A stretch of 6,638 nucleotides of DNA from JAFGLP01 sp050014895. Lineage in GTDB: Bacteria; Chloroflexota; Dehalococcoidia; GIF9; UBA5629. Position numbers and translations under genes: made by a program. A model generated the notes under the pieces. That model saw only the letters and a program-made list of their open reading frames with translations. It was not told the DNA's origin and searched no databases. The stretch spans positions 1 through 6,638 of the forward strand of contig JBEKCL010000188.1 in assembly GCA_050014895.1 (NCBI GenBank). Reading direction: 5' to 3'. Below are positions 1 to 5,553 of the stretch, one piece after another; the first letter of the stretch is position 1; each line of letters starts with the position of its first letter.

Positions 1-76
1 TGTTTGCATTATGGAATATGCCTCTTGCTTTGCCGTTAATGTGTACAGCGTTCAGGTTTAGCCGATTTAGAGCTTT

Positions 77-1627
77 TCACATAGACTGTTGCGATATTGT
101 TATTGTTTGAGCTTCCTCATTCCAGTAAATCTTACAGCCAAAGGTATCTGTCACATAACGGGCTGGCAAATATGTCCTGCCGTTGATGATGACAGGTGCT
201 ACATCCATATTGATTATCTTGGAGACCGGGGATCCGCCGCCCTGATCAATCGACGTTTCCATGGTAGCGCTGCCAATGATTAAGATCGCGGAAACATTTC
301 TGCTGATGATGTAGACTTGTTGAACTGCACCTGTATGCGATGTATCCCAGGCAGTCTGGACGCCCAGGGCATCGGCCAGATAGCGCACCGGCACCAGAAC
401 ACGACCGTTGGAGATGAACGGAGATGCATCCATAGCAAAAGATCGTCCGTCAACAGTGTAGGATGGCTGGCCAACGGTGAAAACGATCGTTTTTCGTCCG
501 GTTGCCGAAGGCAGTATGGGGGCTTTTTCTTCGCAGACGGTGGTATAGAACTCGCTGAAATAAAGATTGCCCGAGGCATCCACTGCCACGCATATTCTAG
601 GGTTATCGACCGGCCCCCCGCCGATGCCGCCCGGTATACAGTTGCTGACCACGGTGTTGATGGCGCCCGATGTATCAACTTTGCGGATGCAGTAGTTATT
701 GGTGTCGCCGATGTAGATATTGCCGGAGGCATCCACCGCCACGCTGGTTGGATAATCCAGGCCGGCCCCGACAGCCGGTCCTCCGTCTCCGAAATAGCCC
801 TTAACCCCGGTGCCGGCCACGGTGGTGATGATGCCGGATTTGTCAACCTTGCGGATTGCGTTGTTTGCAGCATCGGCGATGTAAATATTGCCGGAGGCAT
901 CCACCGCCACGCTGGTTGGATAATCCAGGCCGGCCTTGACAGCCGGTCCTCCGTCTCCGGAATAGCTATAGGAGCCATTTCCGGCCACGGTGGTGATGAT
1001 GTCATCTTTATCCACTTTGCAGATCCGGTTATCGTACGGATCGGCGATGTAGATATTACCGGATGCGTCCACCGCCACATTTCCGGGAAAGAACGCCGCC
1101 TTGGTTGCCGCCCCCCCTTCGCCGTAGTACATGCTGAGATATGCACCATTGCCAGCGATGGTGGTGATGATGCCGGATGTGTCAACCTTGCGGATGCGGC
1201 TGTTATATGTGTCTGCAATATAGATATTGCCGGATGCGTCCACCGCCACGCCGTAAGGCTCTCTAAATTCGGCACCGGTAGCCGGCCCCCCGTCTCCGGA
1301 ATAGCCATAGGAACCGTTGCCGGCAATGGTGGTGATGATGCCGGATGTGTCAACCTTGCGGATGCGGTTATTGAATGAATCCACGATATAGATATTGCCG
1401 GAGGCGTCCACCGCCAAGCTTCCAATACCGTATAGCGCGGCGCTGGCGGCCGGTCCCCCGTCGCCGGAATAGCCCCGGGAACCGTTCCCGGCTACAGTAC
1501 CGATCGTGCCGGGAGTTGTAGCACTGGCACTAGAAGGACTCTCGACAGTCGCCCCAAATATCGTGCACAGAAATACAAGCAACAAAGCGATCGCGAATCG
1601 CTTGCTTACAAGAATTCTTAGATTCAT
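77..1627 (-). CDS. Secreted NHL-repeat beta-propeller protein with C-terminal stalk domain (Cu_amine_oxidN1-like)
   Basis: The 516-residue product begins with a signal peptide: basic MNLRILVSKR, a hydrophobic core, and a probable cleavage after ASA near residue 36. Residues about 39-365 form six repeats of about 56 residues. Each carries a VAVDASGNIY-type strand, and most also carry YSGDGGPA, NNRIRKVD and ITT(I/V)AGNG motifs. This is the pattern of NHL beta-propellers, and six copies suggest a closed ring. The sixth blade is short and has lost IRKVD. Residues about 380-512 (FTVGQPSYTVDG, GRVLVPVRYLADALG, GRTYLPARYVTDTFG) match the copper amine oxidase N-terminal-like stalk domain common in secreted Firmicute proteins. 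The product is probably exported and surface-attached, with a binding or scaffold role; no enzymatic residues are evident and the ligand is unknown. I chose the ATG at 1627 over 1663 because GGGAGAGAG lies upstream and the signal peptide begins there. Confidence 0.85.
   Translation of the reverse strand: MNLRILVSKRFAIALLLVFLCTIFGATVESPSSASATTPGTIGTVAGNGSRGYSGDGGPAASAALYGIGSLAVDASGNIYIVDSFNNRIRKVDTSGIITTIAGNGSYGYSGDGGPATGAEFREPYGVAVDASGNIYIADTYNSRIRKVDTSGIITTIAGNGAYLSMYYGEGGAATKAAFFPGNVAVDASGNIYIADPYDNRICKVDKDDIITTVAGNGSYSYSGDGGPAVKAGLDYPTSVAVDASGNIYIADAANNAIRKVDKSGIITTVAGTGVKGYFGDGGPAVGAGLDYPTSVAVDASGNIYIGDTNNYCIRKVDTSGAINTVVSNCIPGGIGGGPVDNPRICVAVDASGNLYFSEFYTTVCEEKAPILPSATGRKTIVFTVGQPSYTVDGRSFAMDASPFISNGRVLVPVRYLADALGVQTAWDTSHTGAVQQVYIISRNVSAILIIGSATMETSIDQGGGSPVSKIINMDVAPVIINGRTYLPARYVTDTFGCKIYWNEEAQTITISQQSM
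711..967. repeat. Near-identical tandem blade repeat (168-bp period) inside the NHL gene
   Basis: The stretches starting at 711 and 879 are 168 bp apart and match over about 88 bp with only about four differences. The other blades have diverged much more at the DNA level. The period equals 56 codons, one propeller blade. This looks like a recent duplication or gene conversion between blades 4 and 5. Confidence 0.8.
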
Positions 1628-1711
1628 AGGTATCACACTCTCTCCCGAATCTGAATGGCCCATACCTGGTTGTCAAACGAGTCAAACATATGGTACAAAC
1701 CTTGACAGCAG

Positions 1712-1720
1712 ATTATAGCA
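1712..1720 (-). promoter_or_regulatory. Extended -10 promoter for the NHL-stalk gene
   Basis: On the minus strand this reads TGCTATAAT, a perfect TATAAT at 1712-1717 preceded by the extended -10 TGn motif. No good -35 is seen 17 bp upstream, which is typical of extended -10 promoters. Transcription would start near 1705, about 78 nt before the ATG at 1627. Two GTTTGAC direct repeats (minus strand, about 1673-1688) lie in the leader. Confidence 0.55.
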
Positions 1721-1870
1721 TACTTTGTATTTAATTCTATAATCTTGCTGATATACCTTCATATGCTTCACCCAGCACACCCAAGAGCGACTACAACGCG
1801 GAAAGCAAGATATGGAAAATGCTCCTTCCTGACTCGCGATACCTTCAGGTAAACATTGCTCGAAGTCTTG

Positions 1871-1906
1871 CTACATGCCCCGCAGAATGACCTGCGGGGC
1901 ATGTAG
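1871..1906 (-). terminator. Perfect 15-bp hairpin downstream of the G1 peptidase gene
   Basis: CTACATGCCCCGCAG (1871-1885) pairs perfectly with 1892-1906 around a 6-nt loop. It lies about 40 bp past the stop of the minus-strand peptidase gene, so a transcript-end hairpin is the simplest reading. Neither strand has a T-tract after it, so it is not a classical intrinsic terminator. It could be an mRNA-stabilising hairpin or a copy of a dispersed palindromic repeat. The rest of the 1628-1945 gap holds only the NHL promoter and leader. Confidence 0.5.
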
Positions 1907-1945
1907 TGCTAGAAGCCCGAACAGGAGACAAACTCGAACGGCCGG

Positions 1946-3070
1946 TTATTGATAATGACCCGCACTCCAGGTGTCTGTAAAGCCATTATAAGTGGAATTA
2001 ATTGATCCAGGCGTAACTAAAGGATATCCAGTGCCACCAGTCATAACCTGCTTAACAGTGAGTAATGTTCCAAAGTTAACCCCATTATCGTTGTTAGGAT
2101 ATTGGACTTCGCAATCGGTCCATGTAATTGGGGTATTAAAACCAGCGACAGGGAAATAATCGTTTTTTTGTCCAACGACCTGCGGCCGTTCATCTATAAA
2201 CTCTGCACTTTGTCCATTATAGCAATCCGATGGTGCTTGAGCAGTTACATAGAAATCGGTCATGGTAGTCCAGTCCCAGACCTCGAATCCGGCAGGCCAA
2301 TTGCTGGTTGTCCAATAGACCATCGCATACATACTGTCGCCGGGGTGAACTACGATTGTAGACGGATGCCCCGTAGTGCTCCCAGACGCATCCATGTACA
2401 AATACCAGCCATAATATGTCGGAGTGGGGGCATCCATTTCTGTCCCTGCCTGAATCAGAGATGAAGTGTTATAACCCCCCAGACCAACCCAGGAAGCTTC
2501 CCTGGCATCAGATGGTGAACCGGTGTTATAACTAGGCTGGTTGTAATAACCATCCACCGTGCCAAATTTAGTCGTTTGGCCTGCATAGTAATCTGCATAA
2601 CCTGCCCAACCAGAACCGCTGCTGTCATTAATTGATTTTTTCATAATCGTAATGGTCGGTTCCGCGGAACTCGTTTTAGGCTTAAAGCGGCCCCATTTGT
2701 TCTGCCATCCGGTTAACCCTGTTTGATCTTTAGGTCTGGCTGGATAGCCGTATTCCGCGAGTTGAGCATCAGTTGCTGTCGCAGGGTCAAAGCCCACTGG
2801 CGGAACATGTAGGACGTTTTCAACTCCGCCAATGATAAAAGTGTACCTTGTTCCACCGTCTGCCAGCACTTGCTTTTTACTGTAGTAGACAACCTGAGAT
2901 GCAGAATTCGTATTCGTTGCTTCACTCGTACCCGTTACAGAATTCGTGCCTGTTTGCACATTGCCAGTAGTTTGTGCCATAACTGTTCCCGCCCAAGGAG
3001 ATACTAGCATGGCGACAAACAATGCAACCGTGATCAACAGTTGGCAGGTCATCCTGATCTTCCTAATCAT
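1946..3070 (-). CDS. Secreted G1-family glutamic endopeptidase (eqolisin, peptidase A4/G1)
   Basis: The 374-residue precursor has a signal peptide (MIRKIRMTCQ, a hydrophobic core, probable cleavage after VMA at residue 32). A Thr/Asn/Ser-rich segment and a propeptide-like region follow, with the motif PPVGFDPATATDAQLAEYG. The catalytic domain runs from about residue 150. It contains SGWAGYADYY, WVGLGG (194-199), LIQAGTEM with the predicted catalytic Gln207, YYGWYLYM, HPGDSMYAMV and SAEFIDERP with the predicted catalytic Glu290. These fit the Gln/Glu dyad motifs of fungal eqolisins such as scytalidoglutamic peptidase. The family cleaves proteins, often at acidic pH, by a water-mediated Gln/Glu mechanism. 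The reading frame is open further upstream to a TTG at 3097, but that extension would encode the Shine-Dalgarno sequence itself. The ATG at 3070 with AGGAGG 8 nt before it is the better start. Optimum pH and substrate cannot be read from sequence. Confidence 0.85.
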   Translation of the reverse strand: MIRKIRMTCQLLITVALFVAMLVSPWAGTVMAQTTGNVQTGTNSVTGTSEATNTNSASQVVYYSKKQVLADGGTRYTFIIGGVENVLHVPPVGFDPATATDAQLAEYGYPARPKDQTGLTGWQNKWGRFKPKTSSAEPTITIMKKSINDSSGSGWAGYADYYAGQTTKFGTVDGYYNQPSYNTGSPSDAREASWVGLGGYNTSSLIQAGTEMDAPTPTYYGWYLYMDASGSTTGHPSTIVVHPGDSMYAMVYWTTSNWPAGFEVWDWTTMTDFYVTAQAPSDCYNGQSAEFIDERPQVVGQKNDYFPVAGFNTPITWTDCEVQYPNNDNGVNFGTLLTVKQVMTGGTGYPLVTPGSINSTYNGFTDTWSAGHYQ

Positions 3071-3078
3071 TGTCAGTT

Positions 3079-3084
3079 CCTCCT
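3079..3084 (-). promoter_or_regulatory. Ribosome binding site that fixes the G1 peptidase start
   Basis: The minus strand reads AGGAGG, 8 nt upstream of the ATG at 3068-3070. It excludes the longer frame starting with TTG at 3097, in which these bases would be codons. Confidence 0.85.
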
Positions 3085-3180
3085 CAGTCTTTTTCAAATC
3101 GGTTTTGATTTAACATGACTGATATTTTCGTCGTAACTCCCTAAATAGCAAAGAAAAGCTTTCCTCCTCTCAGCCATTCC

Positions 3181-3209
3181 TTTACAAAGGCCGAGTGTCA
3201 GGCTAAAAT
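3181..3209 (+). promoter_or_regulatory. Plus-strand sigma-A-like promoter with no protein gene downstream
   Basis: TTTACA (3181-3186, 5 of 6 consensus positions) and TAAAAT (3204-3209, 5 of 6) are separated by exactly 17 bp. Transcription should begin near 3216. The only downstream plus-strand feature is the hairpin terminator ending near 3300. Confidence 0.55.
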
Positions 3210-3215
3210 AAAAAT

Positions 3216-3300
3216 GCCTGCACCTTTGCCCTGCAAAGGAAGGGTACTCGTCCCCGGTGAATGGTGGTTGATGGCCTTAGTTCATCGGGGACTGTTATTT
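3216..3300 (+). ncRNA. Candidate ~85-nt small RNA, antisense to the G1 peptidase upstream region
   Basis: The transcript is bounded by the promoter at 3181-3209 and by an intrinsic terminator. It would fold into two hairpins: CCTTTGC (3223-3229) with GCAAAGG (3233-3239), and the 12-bp terminator stem (3250-3261 with 3281-3292) around a 19-nt G/U-rich loop. If the peptidase leader extends upstream past 3216, the RNA is antisense to it. A 30-codon frame starting at 3214 overlaps but has no ribosome binding site, so a non-coding RNA is favoured. I do not recognise a known RNA family. The call rests on the promoter/terminator pair only. Confidence 0.4.
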
Positions 3301-3302
3301 TC
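3250..3302 (+). terminator. Intrinsic terminator, plus strand
   Basis: GTCCCCGGTGAA (3250-3261) pairs with TTCATCGGGGAC (3281-3292) through 12 pairs, one of them a G-U wobble. TGTTATTTT follows (3293 onwards). On the minus strand the wobble becomes an A-C mismatch and no T-tract follows, so the structure is better suited to plus-strand transcription. No plus-strand protein gene lies upstream. Confidence 0.55.
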
Positions 3303-3329
3303 CTGACAGTAACGAGTGGCGTTTCTCAT
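3282..3329 (-). CDS. Possible 15-residue leader peptide frame
   Basis: ATG at 3327-3329 starts MRNATRYCQENNSPR followed by TGA. It is preceded by AAGGAGG with about 5 nt spacing, as good a ribosome binding site as any in the window. It lies about 210 bp upstream of the peptidase start, on the same strand, and its stop codon falls in the hairpin at 3250-3292. It is not hydrophobic, so it does not look like a type I toxin. It could be a leader peptide or a chance frame. Confidence 0.25.
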   Translation of the reverse strand: MRNATRYCQENNSPR

Positions 3330-3626
3330 ATATCCCTCCTTACTCGAAAAATTTGTCTTATATTACCACGATAAGAAATTCTATGTTTATTATGGTTATC
3401 CTTCTCACTGTAGGTAATAATTAATCGACTAATTGCGACATGTTTTCCTATTGCACATAAATACACACATACCGACCTAAAGCTACATGCTGTGCAAGAG
3501 TGATCATTACGAACAGAGCACTAACGTAATAGGCACCGCACGATTTATCGAATAATGTAGAAAATACGCCGATCCACCGGAAACCTCACCGATAACATGA
3601 TCCCATATCTTCTAGTTGCAGTTTCC

Positions 3627-4586
3627 TCAAGATAAATAGATATCCTTGTACTTCTTTTCCTTCTCAGCCAGACGTTTCTTTTTTTCTGAATCCAGGTTTT
3701 TAAGATTCAGTTTGGCCCCCGAGTTAAATCCTAACGCCTTAAAGAGCAAACCCGCAGGGTTGTGAATCTGTTCTCCACGTCGTAACTTGGATAACGCAGA
3801 CACAGCTGCCCGATCAACTGCAATTATCGCTCGATCTATACTTCCGGCAACAGCTAGGAAATCTCTGGCGCAGTCCTCGGATACATCAATTCCCTTGCGC
3901 GCGGCATAGTCAATTACTTGTTCAACAGAATCGAGTTGGTTCATAGATTCAACGACAACGTCTTTTTTGTTGCAGCCCCGATCTCCTATCGAGGAACAAT
4001 CTCTGATCGTTCGTTGTTGATCTTTCTTTTTATAACTTAGTATTTTTAGGTGCCGCCCGGCAGTATAGTTGTTTCCGCCAGGCGGTATAGTGACTGTATC
4101 GCCTGGCGGCATAGTTGGTTCAGGTATATTGCCAGGCGTTATGGGTAGCTCAGATTCTTTGCACCCCAAGTCTTCCGGATGCATTAACAGATAGTGATTG
4201 GGAACGCGCTCGCCGATCTTTTGCTGTCTATTCTTCTTGATGATCAGTCCTGATCTGGTCAACATGTCAATAGCCTCGAACACCGTGCTGCGGCTAAGCC
4301 TACACTTCCTGGCAATAGTGCTGTAAGATGGGAAGGCATCCTGACTGGCGGCATTGCAGCAACGGGCCAGATAAAAGTAAACGAGCATCTCTGCCGGTTT
4401 GATCCCTCTTTTAACCACTGCTTTCTCGTTGACGCCCTTTGCATGTCCGGCCCTCTCGTAGGCCGCGATCTGGATGTCCATGTCGAAGACGCTGTTTGGC
4501 ACCATGAAGAAGGGAAATTTGCTACCCCAGTTGATCTTCGACCCTGGCTCTATTTTAATCTGTCCCGCTTGTTTATCATCCGCCAT
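3627..4586 (-). CDS. Winged-helix replication-initiator-like protein
   Basis: The product has 319 residues. The N-terminal part (KFPFFMVPNSVFD at 23-35, then about 60-134) fits a winged HTH of the HTH_36/replication-initiator type. It includes the HTH segment AFPSYSTIARKCRLSRSTVFEAI and a wing ending VPNHYLL. Residues 140-190 are a Pro/Gly-rich linker. A helical C-terminal part (218-287) ends in IHNPAGLLFKALGF, reminiscent of phage and plasmid replication or DnaD-like proteins, and the tail is Lys-rich. This layout resembles RepA_N-type initiators, known to carry their origin inside the rep gene, and DNA repeats do sit in this linker (4055-4144). The start is uncertain: AAAGGAG lies 15 nt before the ATG, and only a weak GGCGG is closer, suggesting inefficient translation. 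A terminator just upstream hints at attenuation. A plain transcriptional regulator is the alternative. Confidence 0.65.
   Translation of the reverse strand: MADDKQAGQIKIEPGSKINWGSKFPFFMVPNSVFDMDIQIAAYERAGHAKGVNEKAVVKRGIKPAEMLVYFYLARCCNAASQDAFPSYSTIARKCRLSRSTVFEAIDMLTRSGLIIKKNRQQKIGERVPNHYLLMHPEDLGCKESELPITPGNIPEPTMPPGDTVTIPPGGNNYTAGRHLKILSYKKKDQQRTIRDCSSIGDRGCNKKDVVVESMNQLDSVEQVIDYAARKGIDVSEDCARDFLAVAGSIDRAIIAVDRAAVSALSKLRRGEQIHNPAGLLFKALGFNSGAKLNLKNLDSEKKKRLAEKEKKYKDIYLS
4055..4144. repeat. Four iteron-like direct repeats inside the rep-like gene
   Basis: On the plus strand the core GCCnGGCRGYATAGT occurs at 4055-4069, 4077-4091 and 4101-4115. A diverged copy, GCCAGGCGTTATGG, lies at 4131-4144. 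Start-to-start spacings are 22, 24 and 30 bp. Three copies are read in one frame (PPGG, PPGD, TPGN), but the copy at 4055 is read in another (YTAGR), so the DNA similarity does not follow the protein frame. An AT-rich stretch (about 4019-4049) borders the repeats. Iterons of a replication origin are the inferred role. Confidence 0.5.
4531..4559 (+). promoter_or_regulatory. Possible antisense promoter at the 5' end of the rep-like gene
   Basis: TTGATC (4531-4536) and TTTAAT (4554-4559, 5 of 6 consensus positions) are 17 bp apart on the plus strand. A transcript from about 4566 would be complementary to the rep start codon, ribosome binding site and upstream terminator hairpin. This is the geometry of counter-transcript RNAs in some Gram-positive plasmids. 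It could be a chance match, and no plus-strand terminator was found. Confidence 0.3.
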
Positions 4587-4613
4587 CTTTTCGCCGCCAT
4601 GCTCCTTTCCAGT

Positions 4614-4651
4614 TTCTTTTAAAAAGCCCTGATCATGACGCCGATCAGGGC
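4614..4651 (-). terminator. Intrinsic terminator upstream of the rep-like gene
   Basis: On the minus strand GCCCTGATC pairs perfectly with GATCAGGGC (plus-strand arms 4626-4634 and 4643-4651, 8-nt loop) and TTTTTAAAAG follows. It ends the upstream operon about 180 bp after the stop at 4832, or acts as an attenuator in the rep leader. Only about 35 bp separate it from the rep start codon and no promoter is visible in them. Confidence 0.75.
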
Positions 4652-4854
4652 AAACGATTCCTCATACTTCTGTCGCCAAAGTCTTCCCGCCAGTCTGACG
4701 CTCGCAAGGAATGATCAATCAACCTGGAAATTTGGTGCTCCCCCACCAGACGCCAAAGGTAAAGACACTCTTTTACTACATACTCGCTTCTCTTCGTTGT
4801 TGAATTATTAAACTCCGGAATACGCAGCAGGTTATAGCTGCCGCCTCTCCAAAA
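4644..4854 (-). other. Open frame of 69 codons without a start, overlapping the end of the 208-residue gene
   Basis: In the +1 frame relative to the upstream gene, codons stay open from just after a TGA near 4855 down to a TGA inside the terminator stem at about 4644-4646. The product would include NLLRIPEFNNSTTKRSEYVV and ISRLIDHSLRASDWREDFGD. There is no ATG near its beginning and no ribosome binding site. It could be the remnant of a gene or a frameshifted extension of the upstream protein, but a chance open frame is also possible. Confidence 0.15.
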
Positions 4855-5458
4855 TCAACCGTCGTCGAATATCGGCCAGGTCCGGTGCAAGCGCCATTTC
4901 CAGCGCAACAATCCACATCCTCATGCCTCTGAGAGCTGAGAGAGCCAGTTCGGCCTCACTCTTGCCGAGACGCTGCAATACCGACTCCAGGATCTTGCTC
5001 TCAAGCTTCTCGCCAGATAAAGTGGACATTTCTTTTTCAATTTCCCTACGCACTGCAGCCCGCGCCTTCAACCCCTCTGAAATTCGCCACCCCTCAATGC
5101 GGCGAATCGCTTCCATTGCCTCGGGACCAACTGTGTGCAGGAGGATTGCCGCCCGGGGCCCATCCTCTGTTGATGTGCCTATTTGAGCAATCTGTCTCTT
5201 GCGTATATAGAGGCCGGCCATCTCCATGTGAAGATAACCCAGGAACTCACCGTCACCATTGTATATCTGGGTTTCGAATCGTTCCGTCGGCTGTTCCGCG
5301 ACCGGATGCGTCCGGATGATTGTGCCGCGCTGCTTGTTTGGCTCAACTTCCGGGGCATGAACCCAGCAGGCACGGGAGTACTCCACCCAGTTTTCTGCTT
5401 TAGCCGGTGAAACTGGCCGCATTACTCTTCCATCAGGGTCAAGTACTCGAATGGGCAT
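4832..5458 (-). CDS. Unrecognised 208-residue protein in the excisionase-rep operon
   Basis: I do not recognise this protein with confidence. It has no signal peptide or membrane segment. The N-terminus (VLDPDGRVMRPVSPAKA, residues 5-21) faintly resembles the start of PLMP/RRXRR-domain proteins such as IscB, which begin with V-L-D-x-x-G, a P near 15 and a basic K/R-A pair. No HNH or RuvC motif follows. Residues about 60-110 look beta-rich (FETQIYNGDGEFLGYLHMEM). Residues 112-208 are highly charged and helical, possibly coiled (KARAAVRREIEKEMSTLSGE). The ATG at 5458 is preferred over the one at 5530: AAAGGGATC lies just before it, and the longer version would translate a hairpin and short repeats. 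It sits between the excisionase and rep-like genes on the same strand, so an accessory role in the element is inferred. Confidence 0.65.
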   Translation of the reverse strand: MPIRVLDPDGRVMRPVSPAKAENWVEYSRACWVHAPEVEPNKQRGTIIRTHPVAEQPTERFETQIYNGDGEFLGYLHMEMAGLYIRKRQIAQIGTSTEDGPRAAILLHTVGPEAMEAIRRIEGWRISEGLKARAAVRREIEKEMSTLSGEKLESKILESVLQRLGKSEAELALSALRGMRMWIVALEMALAPDLADIRRRLILERRQL

Positions 5459-5481
5459 AGTGATCCCTTTCTGGAAAGACA

Positions 5482-5518
5482 CCCCGATGCGCAATGACTT
5501 CGGGGACCGCGCAATGAC
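5482..5518. repeat. CGCAATGAC direct repeat with a small hairpin in the excisionase-operon spacer
   Basis: CGCAATGAC occurs at 5490-5498 and 5510-5518, 20 bp apart. CCCCGA (5482-5487) pairs with TCGGGG (5500-5505) around the first copy. On the minus strand it reads CGTCATTGCG then CCCCGAAG, like the dispersed CGTCATTGCGAG-type intergenic repeats of many bacterial genomes. It lies in the 95-bp gap between the excisionase and 208-residue genes. Confidence 0.4.
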
Positions 5519-5553
5519 GGATTTCTGCAAGAACCTGACGCGTGCATTGGAAG

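Larger units (their letters stand above)
3071..3626. other. Long intergenic region between the G1 peptidase and rep-like genes
   Basis: This 556-bp stretch has no conventional protein gene on either strand. It holds the peptidase leader and ribosome binding site, a plus-strand promoter/terminator pair (candidate RNA 3216-3300) and a 15-codon minus-strand frame (3282-3329). A possible minus-strand promoter reads TTACCT, 17 bp, CATAAT, with its -10 at about 3390-3395. A 7-bp inverted repeat, TATTACC (3361-3367) and GGTAATA (3413-3419), flanks that candidate. From about 3420 to 3626 the sequence is AT-rich, and I found no tRNA, att-like repeat or convincing terminator in it. A boundary of the integrative element could lie here, but nothing shows it. 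Confidence 0.5.

Noticed and set aside
317..1378. Plus-strand open frame of 353 codons
   Set aside because: It is antisense to the NHL gene; its length comes from the repeated blades keeping the opposite frame open. It has no ribosome binding site, and the minus strand shows clear domains and a signal peptide.
280..1425. Second minus-strand frame of 381 codons within the NHL gene
   Set aside because: An out-of-frame shadow of the same repeats, with low-complexity Trp/Pro/Ser composition and no recognisable domain.
2102..2464. Plus-strand open frame of 120 codons
   Set aside because: Antisense to the catalytic domain of the G1 peptidase and without recognisable features.
3214..3306. Thirty-codon plus-strand peptide beginning at the small-RNA start
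   Set aside because: There is no ribosome binding site, and the frame runs through the terminator hairpin.
3071..3340. Known riboswitch (cyclic-di-GMP or TPP type) in the peptidase leader
   Set aside because: Only short coincidental matches (CAGGGCAAA, CTGAGA) were seen; the remaining conserved core of either class is absent.
3420..3626. tRNA gene or attachment site at the element boundary
   Set aside because: No GTTCRANYC-like T-loop, cloverleaf or direct repeat matching another part of the window was found.
4055..4144. CRISPR array
   Set aside because: Units are only about 15 bp with 7-15 bp between them, inside a coding gene, and no cas gene is nearby.
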